Source of the DNA: an uncultured Chloroflexota bacterium
GTDB taxonomy: Bacteria; Chloroflexota; Chloroflexia; Chloroflexales; Roseiflexaceae
Reading direction: 5' to 3'
DNA: 19,757 nucleotides
Assembly: GCA_937876225.1 (NCBI GenBank)
Contig: CALFIC010000104.1
Span: 1 to 19,757, forward strand
Shown: in pieces, positions 1 to 7,642 of the stretch
Position numbering within the stretch: position 1 is the stretch's first letter
Layout of the letters: the number at the start of each line of letters is the position of its first letter
Notes under the pieces: model-generated
Seen by the model: only the letters and a program-made list of their open reading frames with translations
Databases searched by the model: none
What the model was told of the DNA's origin: nothing
Position numbers and translations under genes: made by a program

Positions 1-90
1 CAATTCTCAATTCTCAATTCTCAATTCTCAATTCTCAATTCTCAATTCTCAATTCTCAATTCTCAATTCTCAATTCTCAATTCTCAATTC
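1..90. repeat. Heptanucleotide tandem repeat (CAATTCT)n
   Basis: Twelve perfect copies of CAATTCT (1-84) plus a six-base partial copy (85-90). The array starts at base 1, so its true length is unknown and the contig probably broke here because of it. It ends about 19 bp before a TACAAT hexamer, at the expected -35 position of the next gene. Its reverse complement, AGAATTG, differs by one base from the AAAATTG heptamers at 17028-17047 and 17172-17204. Confidence 0.97.
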
Positions 91-108
91 CATCACAGGG
101 GTGTATGT

Positions 109-129
109 TACAATATTGGTGAAACGGTA
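109..129 (+). promoter_or_regulatory. Weak candidate promoter of the DUF3048 gene
   Basis: TACAAT at 109-114 is a plausible -10 box, 37 bp before the start codon. No good -35 box is visible because that position falls in the end of the heptamer array. The following 15 bases (115-129, ATTGGTGAAACGGTA) match 13/15 bases at 4141-4155, just downstream of the -10 of the other lipoprotein gene. Confidence 0.35.
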
Positions 130-151
130 ACGTATTCCGAGGAGTAAATTC

Positions 152-1279
152 ATGAAATTGCGTTTTTGGGTGCACCAAATTGTGGCTGCAAGCCTGATCC
201 TTACCACCCTTGTGGCCTGTGGTGGATCTGCAAATACCGCTGCGCCGACTGCAGAAATCGTCGCACCTGTGGCTACTACGGCACCCGTAGCACCAGAAGC
301 AACCGCAACTGCGCAACCGACCCTCGAACCAACCGTAGTACCTACCGCCACCAATATTCCGTTGCCTGCCGACCTCAATGTCATCCCATTGGTGCGTGGT
401 CAAGTCACTAAACGCCCGTTCATGATGATGATTGATAATCACCCCGACGCCTATCCCCAATCGGGCCTCAACCGTGCCTCAGTGGTTTTTGAAGCCTTGG
501 CTGAATACGGGATTACCCGCTTTATGGCGGTATTTCCCGGCGAATTGACTGCCGACGATCGCCACCTCGGTCCCGTGCGCAGTGCTCGGTTGTACTTTGT
601 GCAATGGGCGATGGGTTTTGGGGCATTTTATGCCCACGCCGGTGGTTCCCCTGCTGGCCTCGAACTCGCTCAAAGCACCGACAAAATTATCAACCTCGAT
701 GCCTTGCGCAACGAATCGTCTAACTACTTCTTCCGGGTCGAAACCGACACGCGCGTCGCGCCCCACAATCTCTACAGCAACGGTACGTTGCTCCAAGCGC
801 GTGCTGCTGCCGAATCAGCCCCATATACCCGGACAGATGTTGGCTTCCGCTATCGGCCCGCCCTCGAAGCATCCAAACGAGGCGCTGCTCAGACCTTTTC
901 GTACTTCTTCTTGTATGATGATGCGCCGGTGGGTTGGAACTACGATCCTGCTAGCAACAACTACTATCGCACGCGCTATGGTAAAGCTGCCATGGATGAA
1001 GTGACGCAGGCCCAACTTTCGACCCAAAACGTTGTCGTCATCCAAGTCAAAGAAGCGCCCATCGAGGGTGACCCCAAATCACGTATCGACCAGCAAGTGG
1101 TCGGTAGTGGCAAGGGTATTTTGTACCGTGATGGCTTGCGCGAAGAAGTGACTTGGAACAAAGCGAGCCCTGAAGCACCCCTTATTTTCCTCGATAGCAA
1201 TGGCCAAGATGTGATGTTTACTGCCGGTCAAATCTGGATTTCGGCAGTCCCAGACCTCGCCAACATCAGCGAGTCGTAA
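152..1279 (+). CDS. DUF3048 (YerB-like) lipoprotein
   Basis: A 375-residue secreted lipoprotein. Residues 1-23 form a lipoprotein signal ending in the lipobox LVAC, with Cys23 as the lipidated residue. An Ala/Thr/Pro-rich linker follows to about residue 75. The rest matches the YerB/DUF3048 pattern: RPFMMMIDNHPDAYPQSG, then FEALAEYGITRFMAVF, GPVRSAR, HAGGSP and APHNLY. A C-terminal subdomain with KGILYRDG and EVTWNK resembles the DUF3048 C-terminal region. The length is normal for the family, which has no firmly assigned biochemical role. The start is set by GAGGAG at 139-144, seven bases before ATG. The gene converges on recR and has its own terminator at 1325-1358. Family assignment is from recognised conserved segments; surface anchoring is inferred from the lipobox. 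Confidence 0.9.
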   Translation: MKLRFWVHQIVAASLILTTLVACGGSANTAAPTAEIVAPVATTAPVAPEATATAQPTLEPTVVPTATNIPLPADLNVIPLVRGQVTKRPFMMMIDNHPDAYPQSGLNRASVVFEALAEYGITRFMAVFPGELTADDRHLGPVRSARLYFVQWAMGFGAFYAHAGGSPAGLELAQSTDKIINLDALRNESSNYFFRVETDTRVAPHNLYSNGTLLQARAAAESAPYTRTDVGFRYRPALEASKRGAAQTFSYFFLYDDAPVGWNYDPASNNYYRTRYGKAAMDEVTQAQLSTQNVVVIQVKEAPIEGDPKSRIDQQVVGSGKGILYRDGLREEVTWNKASPEAPLIFLDSNGQDVMFTAGQIWISAVPDLANISES

Positions 1280-1283
1280 GCAC

Positions 1284-1313
1284 AAAAAAGCGGAGCGCCC
1301 GCTGGCACTCCGC
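1284..1313 (-). terminator. Intrinsic terminator of the dnaX-ybaB-recR operon
   Basis: Read on the minus strand, GCGGAGTGCC, loop AGCG, GGCGCTCCGC forms a 10-bp stem with one T-G wobble. It is followed directly by six T (1289 down to 1284). It lies about 43 bases past the recR stop and begins just after the DUF3048 stop codon. Confidence 0.9.
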
Positions 1314-1324
1314 CGACTGACCAA

Positions 1325-1358
1325 CCCCCGTGGTGCACGTGCACCATGGGGGTTTTTT
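1325..1358 (+). terminator. Intrinsic terminator of the DUF3048 gene
   Basis: CCCCCGTGGTGCAC (1325-1338) pairs with GTGCACCATGGGGG (1339-1352) with one G-T wobble, followed by six T (1353-1358). The T-run overlaps the recR stop codon (TTA at 1357-1359 on this strand). Together with the minus-strand terminator at 1284-1313 it forms a crossed pair between convergent genes. Confidence 0.9.
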
Positions 1359-1968
1359 AGAGTAATTCGCGGCGCCCTTCGAGGGCGGAGGTCAAGGTGT
1401 GCACGTCGGCCCATTCCAGGTCGCCGCCGGTGGGCAAGCCCCGAGCCAGGCGCGTGATGCGGGCGCCGAGCGGTACGATTTCGCGTTGTAGATAGGCGGC
1501 AGTCGCTTCGCCTTCGAGGTTGGGATTGGTGGCGATGATGACTTCGTTGATGCCTTCGTCGCGGATGCGTTCGAGTAAATCATCAAAGAAAATATCTTCG
1601 CGCCCCATGCCTTCGAGTGGCGCAATCCGGCCGTGGAGCACATGGTAGCGCCCCCGGAAAATGCCAGTGCGTTCGATGGCCAAGGCATCGAGTGCTTCTT
1701 CGACCACACAAATTACCGGCGCTTGGCGGTTGGGATTGCGACAGACCACGCACAATTCCTGATCGCTAATGAAGTGGCAGCGGTCGCATTGGCGTACTTG
1801 TTGTTTGACCGCCGTCAATGCGTCGGTCAAGGCTGCCACCCGTTGTTCGGAGGTGCGCAAAAAATGAAACGCCAAGCGTGAGGCGCTTTTGGGGCCGATG
1901 CCCGGCAAGCGCCCGAGTTCGTCGATGAGGCGTGAGACCGATTCGAGTAGTAGGGCCGTATCACTCAT
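1357..1968 (-). CDS. recR: Recombination mediator protein RecR
   Basis: A full-length 203-residue RecR, the DNA-binding ring protein that works with RecO (and RecF) to load RecA at single-stranded gaps. An N-terminal helix-hairpin-helix region is seen around LGRLPGIGPKSASRLAFH (residues 18-35). A zinc finger uses Cys61, Cys64, Cys73 and Cys76 (CDRCHF...CVVC). A Toprim domain follows, with VVEE near residue 90 and NPNLEGEATAAYL at 148-160. The C-terminal signature GLPTGGDLEWAD is at 178-188. It is the last gene of the dnaX-ybaB-recR operon, starting four bases after the ybaB stop with no strong ribosome binding site of its own, so translational coupling is likely. Length, motifs and gene order all agree. 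Confidence 0.98.
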   Translation of the reverse strand: MSDTALLLESVSRLIDELGRLPGIGPKSASRLAFHFLRTSEQRVAALTDALTAVKQQVRQCDRCHFISDQELCVVCRNPNRQAPVICVVEEALDALAIERTGIFRGRYHVLHGRIAPLEGMGREDIFFDDLLERIRDEGINEVIIATNPNLEGEATAAYLQREIVPLGARITRLARGLPTGGDLEWADVHTLTSALEGRRELL

Positions 1969-1972
1969 GGGC

Positions 1973-2278
1973 TTACATCAACCCGGGGATTTTCATGCCA
2001 CCGGTGACGGCATTCATGCGTGATTCCGACACTGCTTTGGCTTTGCTGGCGGCATCGTTGACGGCTGTCAACAACAAATCCTGCAGGGTTTCGATGTCGC
2101 TGGGGTCAACAATCTGGGGGTCGATTTTGATGGCTTGGATTTCGCCATGGCCATTGGCGGTGACGGTGATGTAGCTCCCGGCACTGCCCACCACTTCGAC
2201 GGTCTTGAGTTCTTCTTGGATTTTGGCCATTTGGCGTTGCATTTGCATGGCCATTTGTTGCATTTGACGGGGGTTCAT
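1973..2278 (-). CDS. ybaB: YbaB/EbfC family nucleoid-associated protein
   Basis: A 101-residue small DNA-binding protein of the YbaB/EbfC family, dimeric 'tweezer' proteins that bind DNA and are typically encoded between dnaX and recR. The N-terminus is a Met/Gln-rich helix (MNPRQMQQMAMQMQRQMAKI). The family core follows: a VEVVGSAGSYITVTANGHGEI strand region (27-47), the IKIDPQIVDPSDIETLQDLLLTAVNDA segment, and a C-terminal GGMKIPGLM tail. The ATG overlaps the dnaX stop as ATGA (2275-2278). AAGGAG inside the dnaX 3' end serves as ribosome binding site, so it is probably translationally coupled to dnaX. Confidence 0.97.
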   Translation of the reverse strand: MNPRQMQQMAMQMQRQMAKIQEELKTVEVVGSAGSYITVTANGHGEIQAIKIDPQIVDPSDIETLQDLLLTAVNDAASKAKAVSESRMNAVTGGMKIPGLM

Positions 2279-4005
2279 GCGGTTTCTCCTTGATCGGGGG
2301 TTTCGATGCTGACGACATCTGCGTCAAACACATTCATAGCGGCACGCACCAATGGATTGGTGGTGGTATCGCGGATCTGTTCGCGCAGGGCGCTGCCGCT
2401 GTCGCGCTTGGCGGCTTCGGCCACACTGCGGATGGTATAGTTGACGCCCGTATAGCGGGCGATTACCTCTTCGAGGATGATGACATTGTTGCGCTCTTGG
2501 ATTTTGTTGAGCAGCCATTCGTTGTCGGCCTTGAGGGTAATCACCGTGCCTTGGATGTCGATAGGGGCGATGCCACTTTTGATTAGGGCCTCGAGGTTGC
2601 GACTCTTGGAGCGCAAATCACGGATAATCGCCGGCCAGCGCTCGAGCAAATCGGTCACATCGCCAATCGGGCTGCGATCGCCCAACGGGGCGCTGGCGGG
2701 CACGGGGGCTGGTGTGGGAGCCGGTTCATTGTGTTGCTCGCGACTGGGTGGTGGCGATACTGGGCGTGGTGTTGTCGCCGGCGCGGGTGTGGGTGCGGGT
2801 GTCGGTGCTGATTGGGCACTGGGCCGTGGCACCTCACCGCCACTAGGGCGGGCGGGGGCGGCACTGGGTGGGGCGGCAGGGCGACTGACAGGTGCGGATG
2901 CCGGCGCCGCGCTACTCACCGGCGGCCCGGCGATGGCTTCGACCACCGCTAATTCGAGGGGTAATTGCCCGTAGGGGCTGGTGCGCAATTCGTAGTCGAG
3001 CTCACTCATGCGTCGCAACCAATAAACTAGCGAGCCCATTTGGGCGCGTTTGGCTTGGTCGCGCACCGCATCGGCTTCGCTTTCGGCGGCTTCGATGGCG
3101 GTACCGTTGGGGTCGGCTTTGACCAGCATTACGAGGCGCAAATGTTGTACGATATCGCGACTGAATTGGCGCATATCGGCGCCTTGGCTGGCCACCCGGG
3201 CCACCACTTGCAAGGCACTGGCCACATCGCTGTTGAGCAACGCCTCGGCCAAGATAATGACTTCTTGGGCGGCGGTCACTCCCAACAAGCCTTGTACCAT
3301 CGCCATGCTGACCTGACCACTGCCATACGACATCAGCTGGTCAAAAATACTCAAGGCGTCACGCATACTGCCGGTGGCCGCCCGGGCGATAGCCTCGGCG
3401 ACACCTGCTTCGATGTGGTAGCCTTCGGTGATGGCGATTTGGCGCAAATGATTGACGGTGTCGCTGACGTTGTGGCGGTTAAAGGTATAACGCTGACAGC
3501 GCGACAAAATCGTAGCCGGCACTTTGTGGATTTCGGTGGTGGCCAACACAAAAATCGCATGGTTGGGTGGTTCTTCGAGGGTTTTGAGCAACGCATTAAA
3601 GGCCGCCGTCGACAACATGTGCACTTCGTCGATGATATAGACCTTGTAACGGCCCAAGGCGGGGCGGAATTGCACCCGCTCGATGATTTCGCGGGCGTCG
3701 TCGACGCTGGTATGCGAGGCGGCGTCCATTTCGATGACGTCGACAGCACTGCCTTCGGCAGTCGCCACGCACATGCTACAGGTGCCGCAGGGGCGCTCGC
3801 TGGGCTCGGCTAAGCAGTTGACTGCTTTGGCAAGCAGGCGCGCCACGGTGGTTTTGCCCACGCCACGTGGCCCTGTAAACAAATAGGCATGACCGATGCG
3901 CCCGTCGACAATCGCATTGCGCAGGGTACGGACAATATGTTCTTGCCCCACAAGTTCATCAAATGTTTGGGAGCGATAACGCCGGTAGAGTGCCTGTGTC
4001 GCCAT
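2275..4005 (-). CDS. dnaX: DNA polymerase III subunit gamma/tau
   Basis: A 576-residue clamp-loader ATPase that loads the sliding clamp and bridges polymerase and helicase at the fork. It begins with the family N-terminus MATQALYRRYRSQTFDELVG. Walker A GPRGVGKT is at 45-52. Zinc ligands are Cys64, Cys73, Cys76 and Cys79. Walker B VYIIDEVHML is at 122-131 and the SRC arginine-finger motif at 168-170. A Pro/Ala/Ser-rich linker spans roughly 355-445, before a tau-like C-terminal domain with LLERWPAIIRDLR and an IQGTVITLKADNEWLLNKI segment. Start choice: ATG preceded by AAGGGGGT on the minus strand. No A-rich slippery heptamer of the E. coli type is seen, so a shorter gamma form by frameshift is not supported. 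First gene of the operon. Confidence 0.98.
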   Translation of the reverse strand: MATQALYRRYRSQTFDELVGQEHIVRTLRNAIVDGRIGHAYLFTGPRGVGKTTVARLLAKAVNCLAEPSERPCGTCSMCVATAEGSAVDVIEMDAASHTSVDDAREIIERVQFRPALGRYKVYIIDEVHMLSTAAFNALLKTLEEPPNHAIFVLATTEIHKVPATILSRCQRYTFNRHNVSDTVNHLRQIAITEGYHIEAGVAEAIARAATGSMRDALSIFDQLMSYGSGQVSMAMVQGLLGVTAAQEVIILAEALLNSDVASALQVVARVASQGADMRQFSRDIVQHLRLVMLVKADPNGTAIEAAESEADAVRDQAKRAQMGSLVYWLRRMSELDYELRTSPYGQLPLELAVVEAIAGPPVSSAAPASAPVSRPAAPPSAAPARPSGGEVPRPSAQSAPTPAPTPAPATTPRPVSPPPSREQHNEPAPTPAPVPASAPLGDRSPIGDVTDLLERWPAIIRDLRSKSRNLEALIKSGIAPIDIQGTVITLKADNEWLLNKIQERNNVIILEEVIARYTGVNYTIRSVAEAAKRDSGSALREQIRDTTTNPLVRAAMNVFDADVVSIETPDQGETA

Positions 4006-4040
4006 GGCGACCCCCTTGGTAGACGCAAACCTTCATACCC

Positions 4041-4046
4041 ATTATA
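4041..4046 (-). promoter_or_regulatory. -10 box of the dnaX operon
   Basis: On the minus strand the sequence is a consensus TATAAT, 35 bases before the dnaX ATG. The expected -35 position is C-rich and does not match TTGACA, so the promoter may need an activator or use an unusual sigma context. Confidence 0.5.
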
Positions 4047-4128
4047 ACGTGAATTCAGCGCCGAGGGGGGCGTGTTTGCGGAGATGCGTGCGCAGGCATT
4101 GAAACCTTTTTTACCCTTGCCAACGTCA

Positions 4129-4155
4129 TGCTATTATCACATTGGTGATGCGGTA
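4129..4155 (+). promoter_or_regulatory. Extended -10 promoter and shared leader element of the DUF4349 gene
   Basis: TGCTATTAT at 4129-4137 fits an extended -10. ATTGGTGATGCGGTA at 4141-4155 matches 13/15 bases of 115-129, located at the equivalent place in the leader of the DUF3048 lipoprotein gene. The short dyad ATCAC-N4-GTGAT (4136-4149) overlaps this element. Confidence 0.4.
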
Positions 4156-4197
4156 TTTATGTTTATCGTCGATTTATTTCATCAAAAAGGAAATGCC

Positions 4198-5109
4198 ATG
4201 CGACGTATCTTCATTTTATTAGGACTCACCCTGTTACTCGCCGCTTGTGGTAGCAGTAGTGCCACCACAGATTCGAGTGCCGGTTCGGCTCCCTCATCGG
4301 TCGAAAGGGCTCCTGTCATGCCCGACGCAGGAAACCCTGGCGCTATATCCAAAGACGCCGTTGGCCCGATACCCGGATCTAGTGGTACTGGCTCGACCGA
4401 CCCCCTTAAACCGGGTGAGCGTTTGGTCGTACGTGATGCGAGCCTCGTCATGCAGGTCAGCGATGTCAACGCCGTCGACCAGCAGTTACGCGCTATGGTC
4501 AATGGCCAAAAAGGTTTCGTGCTCAGCTCGTCGTCGTCGGGTAGCGATCAAGATTTTGTGGTCTATTTGACTTTCAAAATTCCTAGCAATCAACTCGATG
4601 CCACGATTACGGCCGCCGAAAAAACCGCCCACAAGGTGCTGTCACGTAGTATGTCGGGCAACGATGTCACGTCACAATACGTCGACTTGGCGGGGCGTTT
4701 GACGTCGTTGACGGCAGCCCGCGACCGTTTGCTCGAGCTCCTCAAGAAAGCCGACAAAGTAGAAGATGCCGTGGCTGTCAACACCGCCTTGACCGACGTC
4801 CAGAGCCAGCTCGAGCAAGTGACGGGCCAGATGCGCTACCTGCGCGAAAACGCGGCCTTGTCGTCACTGACGGTCGAACTCCATCCCATCCCCACCACCC
4901 CTATCGTCAACCCCGAAGGTTGGCAACCAGGTGAAGATGCCCGCGCCGCAGTGCGGAGCCTATTGGACTTTGCCCAAGGCCTCGGCTCGTTCCTGATTAC
5001 GGCCGTAATCTGGACGCCGGTCTGGTTGCCACTCTTCTTTTTGGGGCGCTACTTGCGTCGGCGCTGGGTCGCGCGCCGTACACCCCCCGCTACGCCACCT
5101 GCGGCGTAA
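4198..5109 (+). CDS. DUF4349 domain lipoprotein
   Basis: A 303-residue membrane lipoprotein of the DUF4349 family, whose function is not established. The ATG at 4198 is chosen, although the frame stays open further upstream, because it gives a clean lipoprotein signal, MRRIFILLGLTLLLAAC, with lipid Cys17, and follows AAAAAGG. A Ser/Gly/Pro linker leads to the DUF4349 domain, which begins at RLVVRDASLVMQV and includes the typical SRSMSGNDVTSQYVDLAGRL and coiled-coil segments (RLTSLTAARDRLLELLKKA, LTDVQSQLEQVTGQM). Near the C-terminus GSFLITAVIWTPVWLPLFFL is a transmembrane segment, followed by an Arg-rich RRRWVARR tail on the inner face. The protein is therefore lipid-anchored at one end and membrane-spanning at the other. 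It is divergent from dnaX. Confidence 0.9.
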   Translation: MRRIFILLGLTLLLAACGSSSATTDSSAGSAPSSVERAPVMPDAGNPGAISKDAVGPIPGSSGTGSTDPLKPGERLVVRDASLVMQVSDVNAVDQQLRAMVNGQKGFVLSSSSSGSDQDFVVYLTFKIPSNQLDATITAAEKTAHKVLSRSMSGNDVTSQYVDLAGRLTSLTAARDRLLELLKKADKVEDAVAVNTALTDVQSQLEQVTGQMRYLRENAALSSLTVELHPIPTTPIVNPEGWQPGEDARAAVRSLLDFAQGLGSFLITAVIWTPVWLPLFFLGRYLRRRWVARRTPPATPPAA

Positions 5110-5207
5110 GGGCGTCATGGAATGCGTAGGGGCGCCATGGCGTATAGGGCGCCATGGCGTATAGGGTGCCATGGCGTAGGGGCGCCATGAAATGACGCCC
5201 CTACGCC
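5110..5207. repeat. Tandem GCGTAGGGGCGCCATG repeats ending in a 12-bp hairpin
   Basis: Four 16-17 bp units of GCGTA(TA)GGG(G)CGCCATG type. The last unit (5173-5184, GGCGTAGGGGCG) pairs perfectly with 5196-5207 (CGCCCCTACGCC) around an 11-nt loop. The hairpin covers the stop codon of the minus-strand permease (5201-5203), so it may end transcripts from either side, although no T-run follows. The loop region carries CATGAAATGACG, the core shared with repeats near 8.8, 10.5 and 11.2 kb. Confidence 0.9.
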
Positions 5208-5989
5208 GAGGCCCCACTATACTGCGTCAGCGACCAGCGCCACACGACGCGCAACAGCACGAGGAACCCCAGCGCCACCCCCGCTTGGATCAGCACCGTG
5301 GTCGCATCGATGCGGGCGGTAATGACTTGGGCAGGCACCGTGACCGCAAAGGCCATGGGGACAATATAGGTCAAAATAATCCGCATCCAGCCTGGGTAAA
5401 TCGTGACCGGCAAGCGCCCTGCCGAGGCTACGTTGTCAAACAACTCAAAGACGTTGTCGATGCGAATCGCCCAAAACGCAATGCAGCCAATCAACATCCA
5501 CACCGCATACAAAATCGCAATTCCCAGCAACAGCGTCACCCCAAACAAGCCGGCTTGCCACAGGCTAATCTGGTTCCCCAAGCGCCACACCGCATCGCCC
5601 ACAATCAGCAATCCGGCCACCACGTCGATGAGTTGCCAGACCCGCACTTCGCGGATGCTGACCTGCCATTGGGCATCCATCGGTTTGGTCAGCACAAAAT
5701 CAAAGTTGCCTTGGTGAATATCGCCAATCAAACGATCAATGTTGGGTTGCATGCTGACGCGAATCACCGCCATCAGCACGGTATACACCCCCAATAAGGC
5801 CTGGAGCTCGTAACGATTCCAGCCCCCCAAGTTGTCGGTATGGCTATACACCAGCGCCAGCACCACCAACGCCGTCACTAAGGCGATGGCTGATTCGAGT
5901 AACTGGATAAAAAAATTCAGCCGGTACTGCAGTTCATTCATGACGGCGAGGCGCACGTAGTGCCACGCCAACGAAAGGGCACGTTGCAT
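5201..5989 (-). CDS. ABC-2 family exporter permease (COG3694 type)
   Basis: A 262-residue integral membrane protein with about six hydrophobic segments (for example residues 25-49, 145-170, and near 205-220 and 230-250). The family-like central pattern is RVSMQPNIDRLIGDIHQGNFDFVLTKPMD, as in the uncharacterised ABC-2 permeases of COG3694. It presumably pairs with the preceding permease, and the ATPase at 7639-8622 would drive export; the substrate is unknown. The start is the ATG at 5987-5989, three bases after the stop of the upstream permease, with GGAG within the end of that gene as ribosome binding site. Its stop lies inside the 12-bp hairpin of the adjacent repeat. The family is inferred from pattern and context. 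Confidence 0.88.
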   Translation of the reverse strand: MQRALSLAWHYVRLAVMNELQYRLNFFIQLLESAIALVTALVVLALVYSHTDNLGGWNRYELQALLGVYTVLMAVIRVSMQPNIDRLIGDIHQGNFDFVLTKPMDAQWQVSIREVRVWQLIDVVAGLLIVGDAVWRLGNQISLWQAGLFGVTLLLGIAILYAVWMLIGCIAFWAIRIDNVFELFDNVASAGRLPVTIYPGWMRIILTYIVPMAFAVTVPAQVITARIDATTVLIQAGVALGFLVLLRVVWRWSLTQYSGASA

Positions 5990-5992
5990 GAT

Positions 5993-6796
5993 TTAGGCTC
6001 CTACTGCACTATAACGCTTGATGCCACTGCGCCACAACCAACTAAACACGATGGCCGCCCCCAGCCCCCAGGCGCACTGAATGCCGATGCCGGTGAGGAT
6101 TTGGCTGAGGCTGAGCTTGCCGATGATGATTTCGATGGGGAAGCCGAAACTCCAGCGGAACGGCAACACATTGGCCAACGCCTGCGCCCAATCTGGCAAT
6201 AGGGCTTGCGGTACGAGCCGCCCCGACAAAATCGTTTCGATGGCGAAATAGAGATTAAAAATCGCACTGACCCGGGTGGTCCAAAAAACCGCCATCCCCA
6301 AGGCATACACCAACACAAACCGCATCAAAAAACTCAGCACCAAACTGACACAAAACAGCCCAATTACCAGTGGATCACCGCTGAGCTGAGGGTGCAACAA
6401 CCACACCAAGCCCACCCCGATGGGAATCCAGTAGAGGGTGCCGACGATGCGCAAGGCGATGAAGTCGGCCAAATCGTAGTGGAAGGGGTGCAACGGGCGC
6501 AACAGTAGCGGTGTGAGTTGGCCTTGGCGCACGCGCTGCTCGAAGCCAAAAGGCGTCAAGGCGATGTTCCACTGGCGCACCAACGTCCAGGCGATGTAGT
6601 AGCCGGTCAGGTTGGCGACACTGTAGCCGGCCACACTGCCCCCTTGGGTGTCGGCCACATTACTCCACATCACTAGGTAGATCAGGGGCTCGAACACCAT
6701 CCCCAGCAACCAAAAAATATTGGTCAAGCGATATTGCAACATCACTTGCGTGCTGGTGCTGGTCATTTTGGTGTATACGCTGAATAACTGCTTCAT
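5993..6796 (-). CDS. ABC-2 family exporter permease (COG4587 type)
   Basis: A 267-residue membrane protein, first gene of the two-permease operon. The ATG at 6794-6796 (MKQLFSVYTKMTSTSTQVML) is preferred to the longer open frame upstream because AAGGGA precedes it. The short N-terminal helix and MLQYRLTNIFWLLGMVFEPLIYLVMW match COG4587-type permeases. Five or six hydrophobic stretches follow, including PLVIGLFCVSLVLSFLMRFV. The motif QRVRQGQLTPLLLRPLHPF corresponds to the cytoplasmic coupling region seen in its partner as IGDIHQGNFDFVLTKPMD. It is expected to form a heterodimeric channel with the downstream permease. The cognate ATPase is not adjacent: an antiparallel isomerase-like gene intervenes. 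Confidence 0.88.
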   Translation of the reverse strand: MKQLFSVYTKMTSTSTQVMLQYRLTNIFWLLGMVFEPLIYLVMWSNVADTQGGSVAGYSVANLTGYYIAWTLVRQWNIALTPFGFEQRVRQGQLTPLLLRPLHPFHYDLADFIALRIVGTLYWIPIGVGLVWLLHPQLSGDPLVIGLFCVSLVLSFLMRFVLVYALGMAVFWTTRVSAIFNLYFAIETILSGRLVPQALLPDWAQALANVLPFRWSFGFPIEIIIGKLSLSQILTGIGIQCAWGLGAAIVFSWLWRSGIKRYSAVGA

Positions 6797-6805
6797 GACT
6801 TCCCT

Positions 6806-6811
6806 TATAAT
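6806..6811 (+). promoter_or_regulatory. Possible -10 box in divergent intergenic region
   Basis: TATAAT on the plus strand, 51 bases before the isomerase-like ATG and only 10 bases from the divergent permease ATG. GCACA-N4-TGTGC lies just downstream (6815-6828). There is no clear -35 box, so this is tentative. Confidence 0.3.
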
Positions 6812-6862
6812 CAGGGCACACCCCTGTGCATTGTGCCATTCCCCAATAGAAAGTTGCCTGAT

Positions 6863-7642
6863 ATGATTCAATTTGGCGTCTGTACCGCCTATACCAATGC
6901 CGCCTTGCTGGCCGACACCGACATCGACTTCATCGAAGAAAACATCCAGCGCTTGCTGATGCCCCTTGCTCCTGCCAGCGAATTCGTGGCGACCCGTACG
7001 GCCGTCAAATCTGCCCCACTGCCCGTCATCGCCGCCAATGCGTTTTTGCCAGCCACCCTCAAATGCGTCGGACCCGATGTCGACATGGCTACCTTGCTCC
7101 AGTACGCCGATACGGCCTGTGGGCGGGCAGGGGAATTGGGCATCACCACGCTGGTGCTAGGCAGCGGTGGCTCACGCCAAATCCCGGAGGGCTGGGATGT
7201 CGCCCGCGCCCAACAACAATTCATCAGCTTGCTCCAGCAATTTGCCCCCTTGGCCGCCAAAAACGGCGTGACCATTGTCGTCGAAGCACTCAACCGCGGC
7301 GAATGCAACTTCATCAATTCGCTGGCCGCAGGGGCGGCGGTGGTGGTGGCAGCCAGTCATCCCAACATCCAGCTATTGACCGACATTTATCACATGTTGC
7401 GCGAAGACGAGCCTGCTAATCAAATCAGCAAATTCGCGGCTTCGATTCGCCATGCCCATATCGCCGAAAAAGCGACCCGCACCGTGCCTGGCACCGCCGG
7501 CGACGATTTCACCCCCTATTTCGCCGCCCTGCACGCCATGGATTACCAGGGCGCCATGGCCATCGAAGCGCATTACGGCGCCGATTTGCATGCCGACGTA
7601 GTGACCGGGTTGGCCACCTTGCGCCGGCAGTGGGGCAACTAG
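6863..7642 (+). CDS. Sugar phosphate isomerase/epimerase-like TIM-barrel protein
   Basis: A 259-residue protein of the xylose-isomerase-like TIM-barrel superfamily (AP endonuclease 2 fold). Candidate metal ligands occur in the expected order: Glu141 (TIVVEALNR), Asp174 with His177 (LLTDIYHML), His199 (RHAHIAEK) and Glu235 (AMAIEAHYG). This fits the Glu-Asp-His-Glu set of D-tagatose 3-epimerase/hydroxypyruvate isomerase-type enzymes. The substrate cannot be told. The start is the ATG at 6863, giving MIQFGVCTAYTNAALLA; an upstream GTG in frame (6833) would add ten residues with no domain match. It has no signal peptide. It is transcribed opposite to the ABC genes on both sides. Its TAG stop overlaps the ATPase TAG in the palindrome CTAG (7639-7642). 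Confidence 0.8.
   Translation: MIQFGVCTAYTNAALLADTDIDFIEENIQRLLMPLAPASEFVATRTAVKSAPLPVIAANAFLPATLKCVGPDVDMATLLQYADTACGRAGELGITTLVLGSGGSRQIPEGWDVARAQQQFISLLQQFAPLAAKNGVTIVVEALNRGECNFINSLAAGAAVVVAASHPNIQLLTDIYHMLREDEPANQISKFAASIRHAHIAEKATRTVPGTAGDDFTPYFAALHAMDYQGAMAIEAHYGADLHADVVTGLATLRRQWGN

Noticed and set aside
1..90. Telomere-like end because of the terminal heptamer array
   Set aside because: The unit is not a telomere repeat; similar heptamers lie internally at 17.0-17.2 kb, and an assembly break in a tandem repeat explains the end.
3040..3813. Plus-strand open frame of 257 codons inside dnaX
   Set aside because: Shadow of dnaX, whose motifs are complete on the other strand.
2275..4005. 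Programmed frameshift in dnaX producing gamma
   Set aside because: I looked for an A-rich slippery run with a downstream stem in the coding strand and saw none.
4006..4197. Signal recognition particle RNA or other small RNA next to dnaX
   Set aside because: The gap holds promoter elements only; no SRP Alu or GNRA helix-8 pattern was found.
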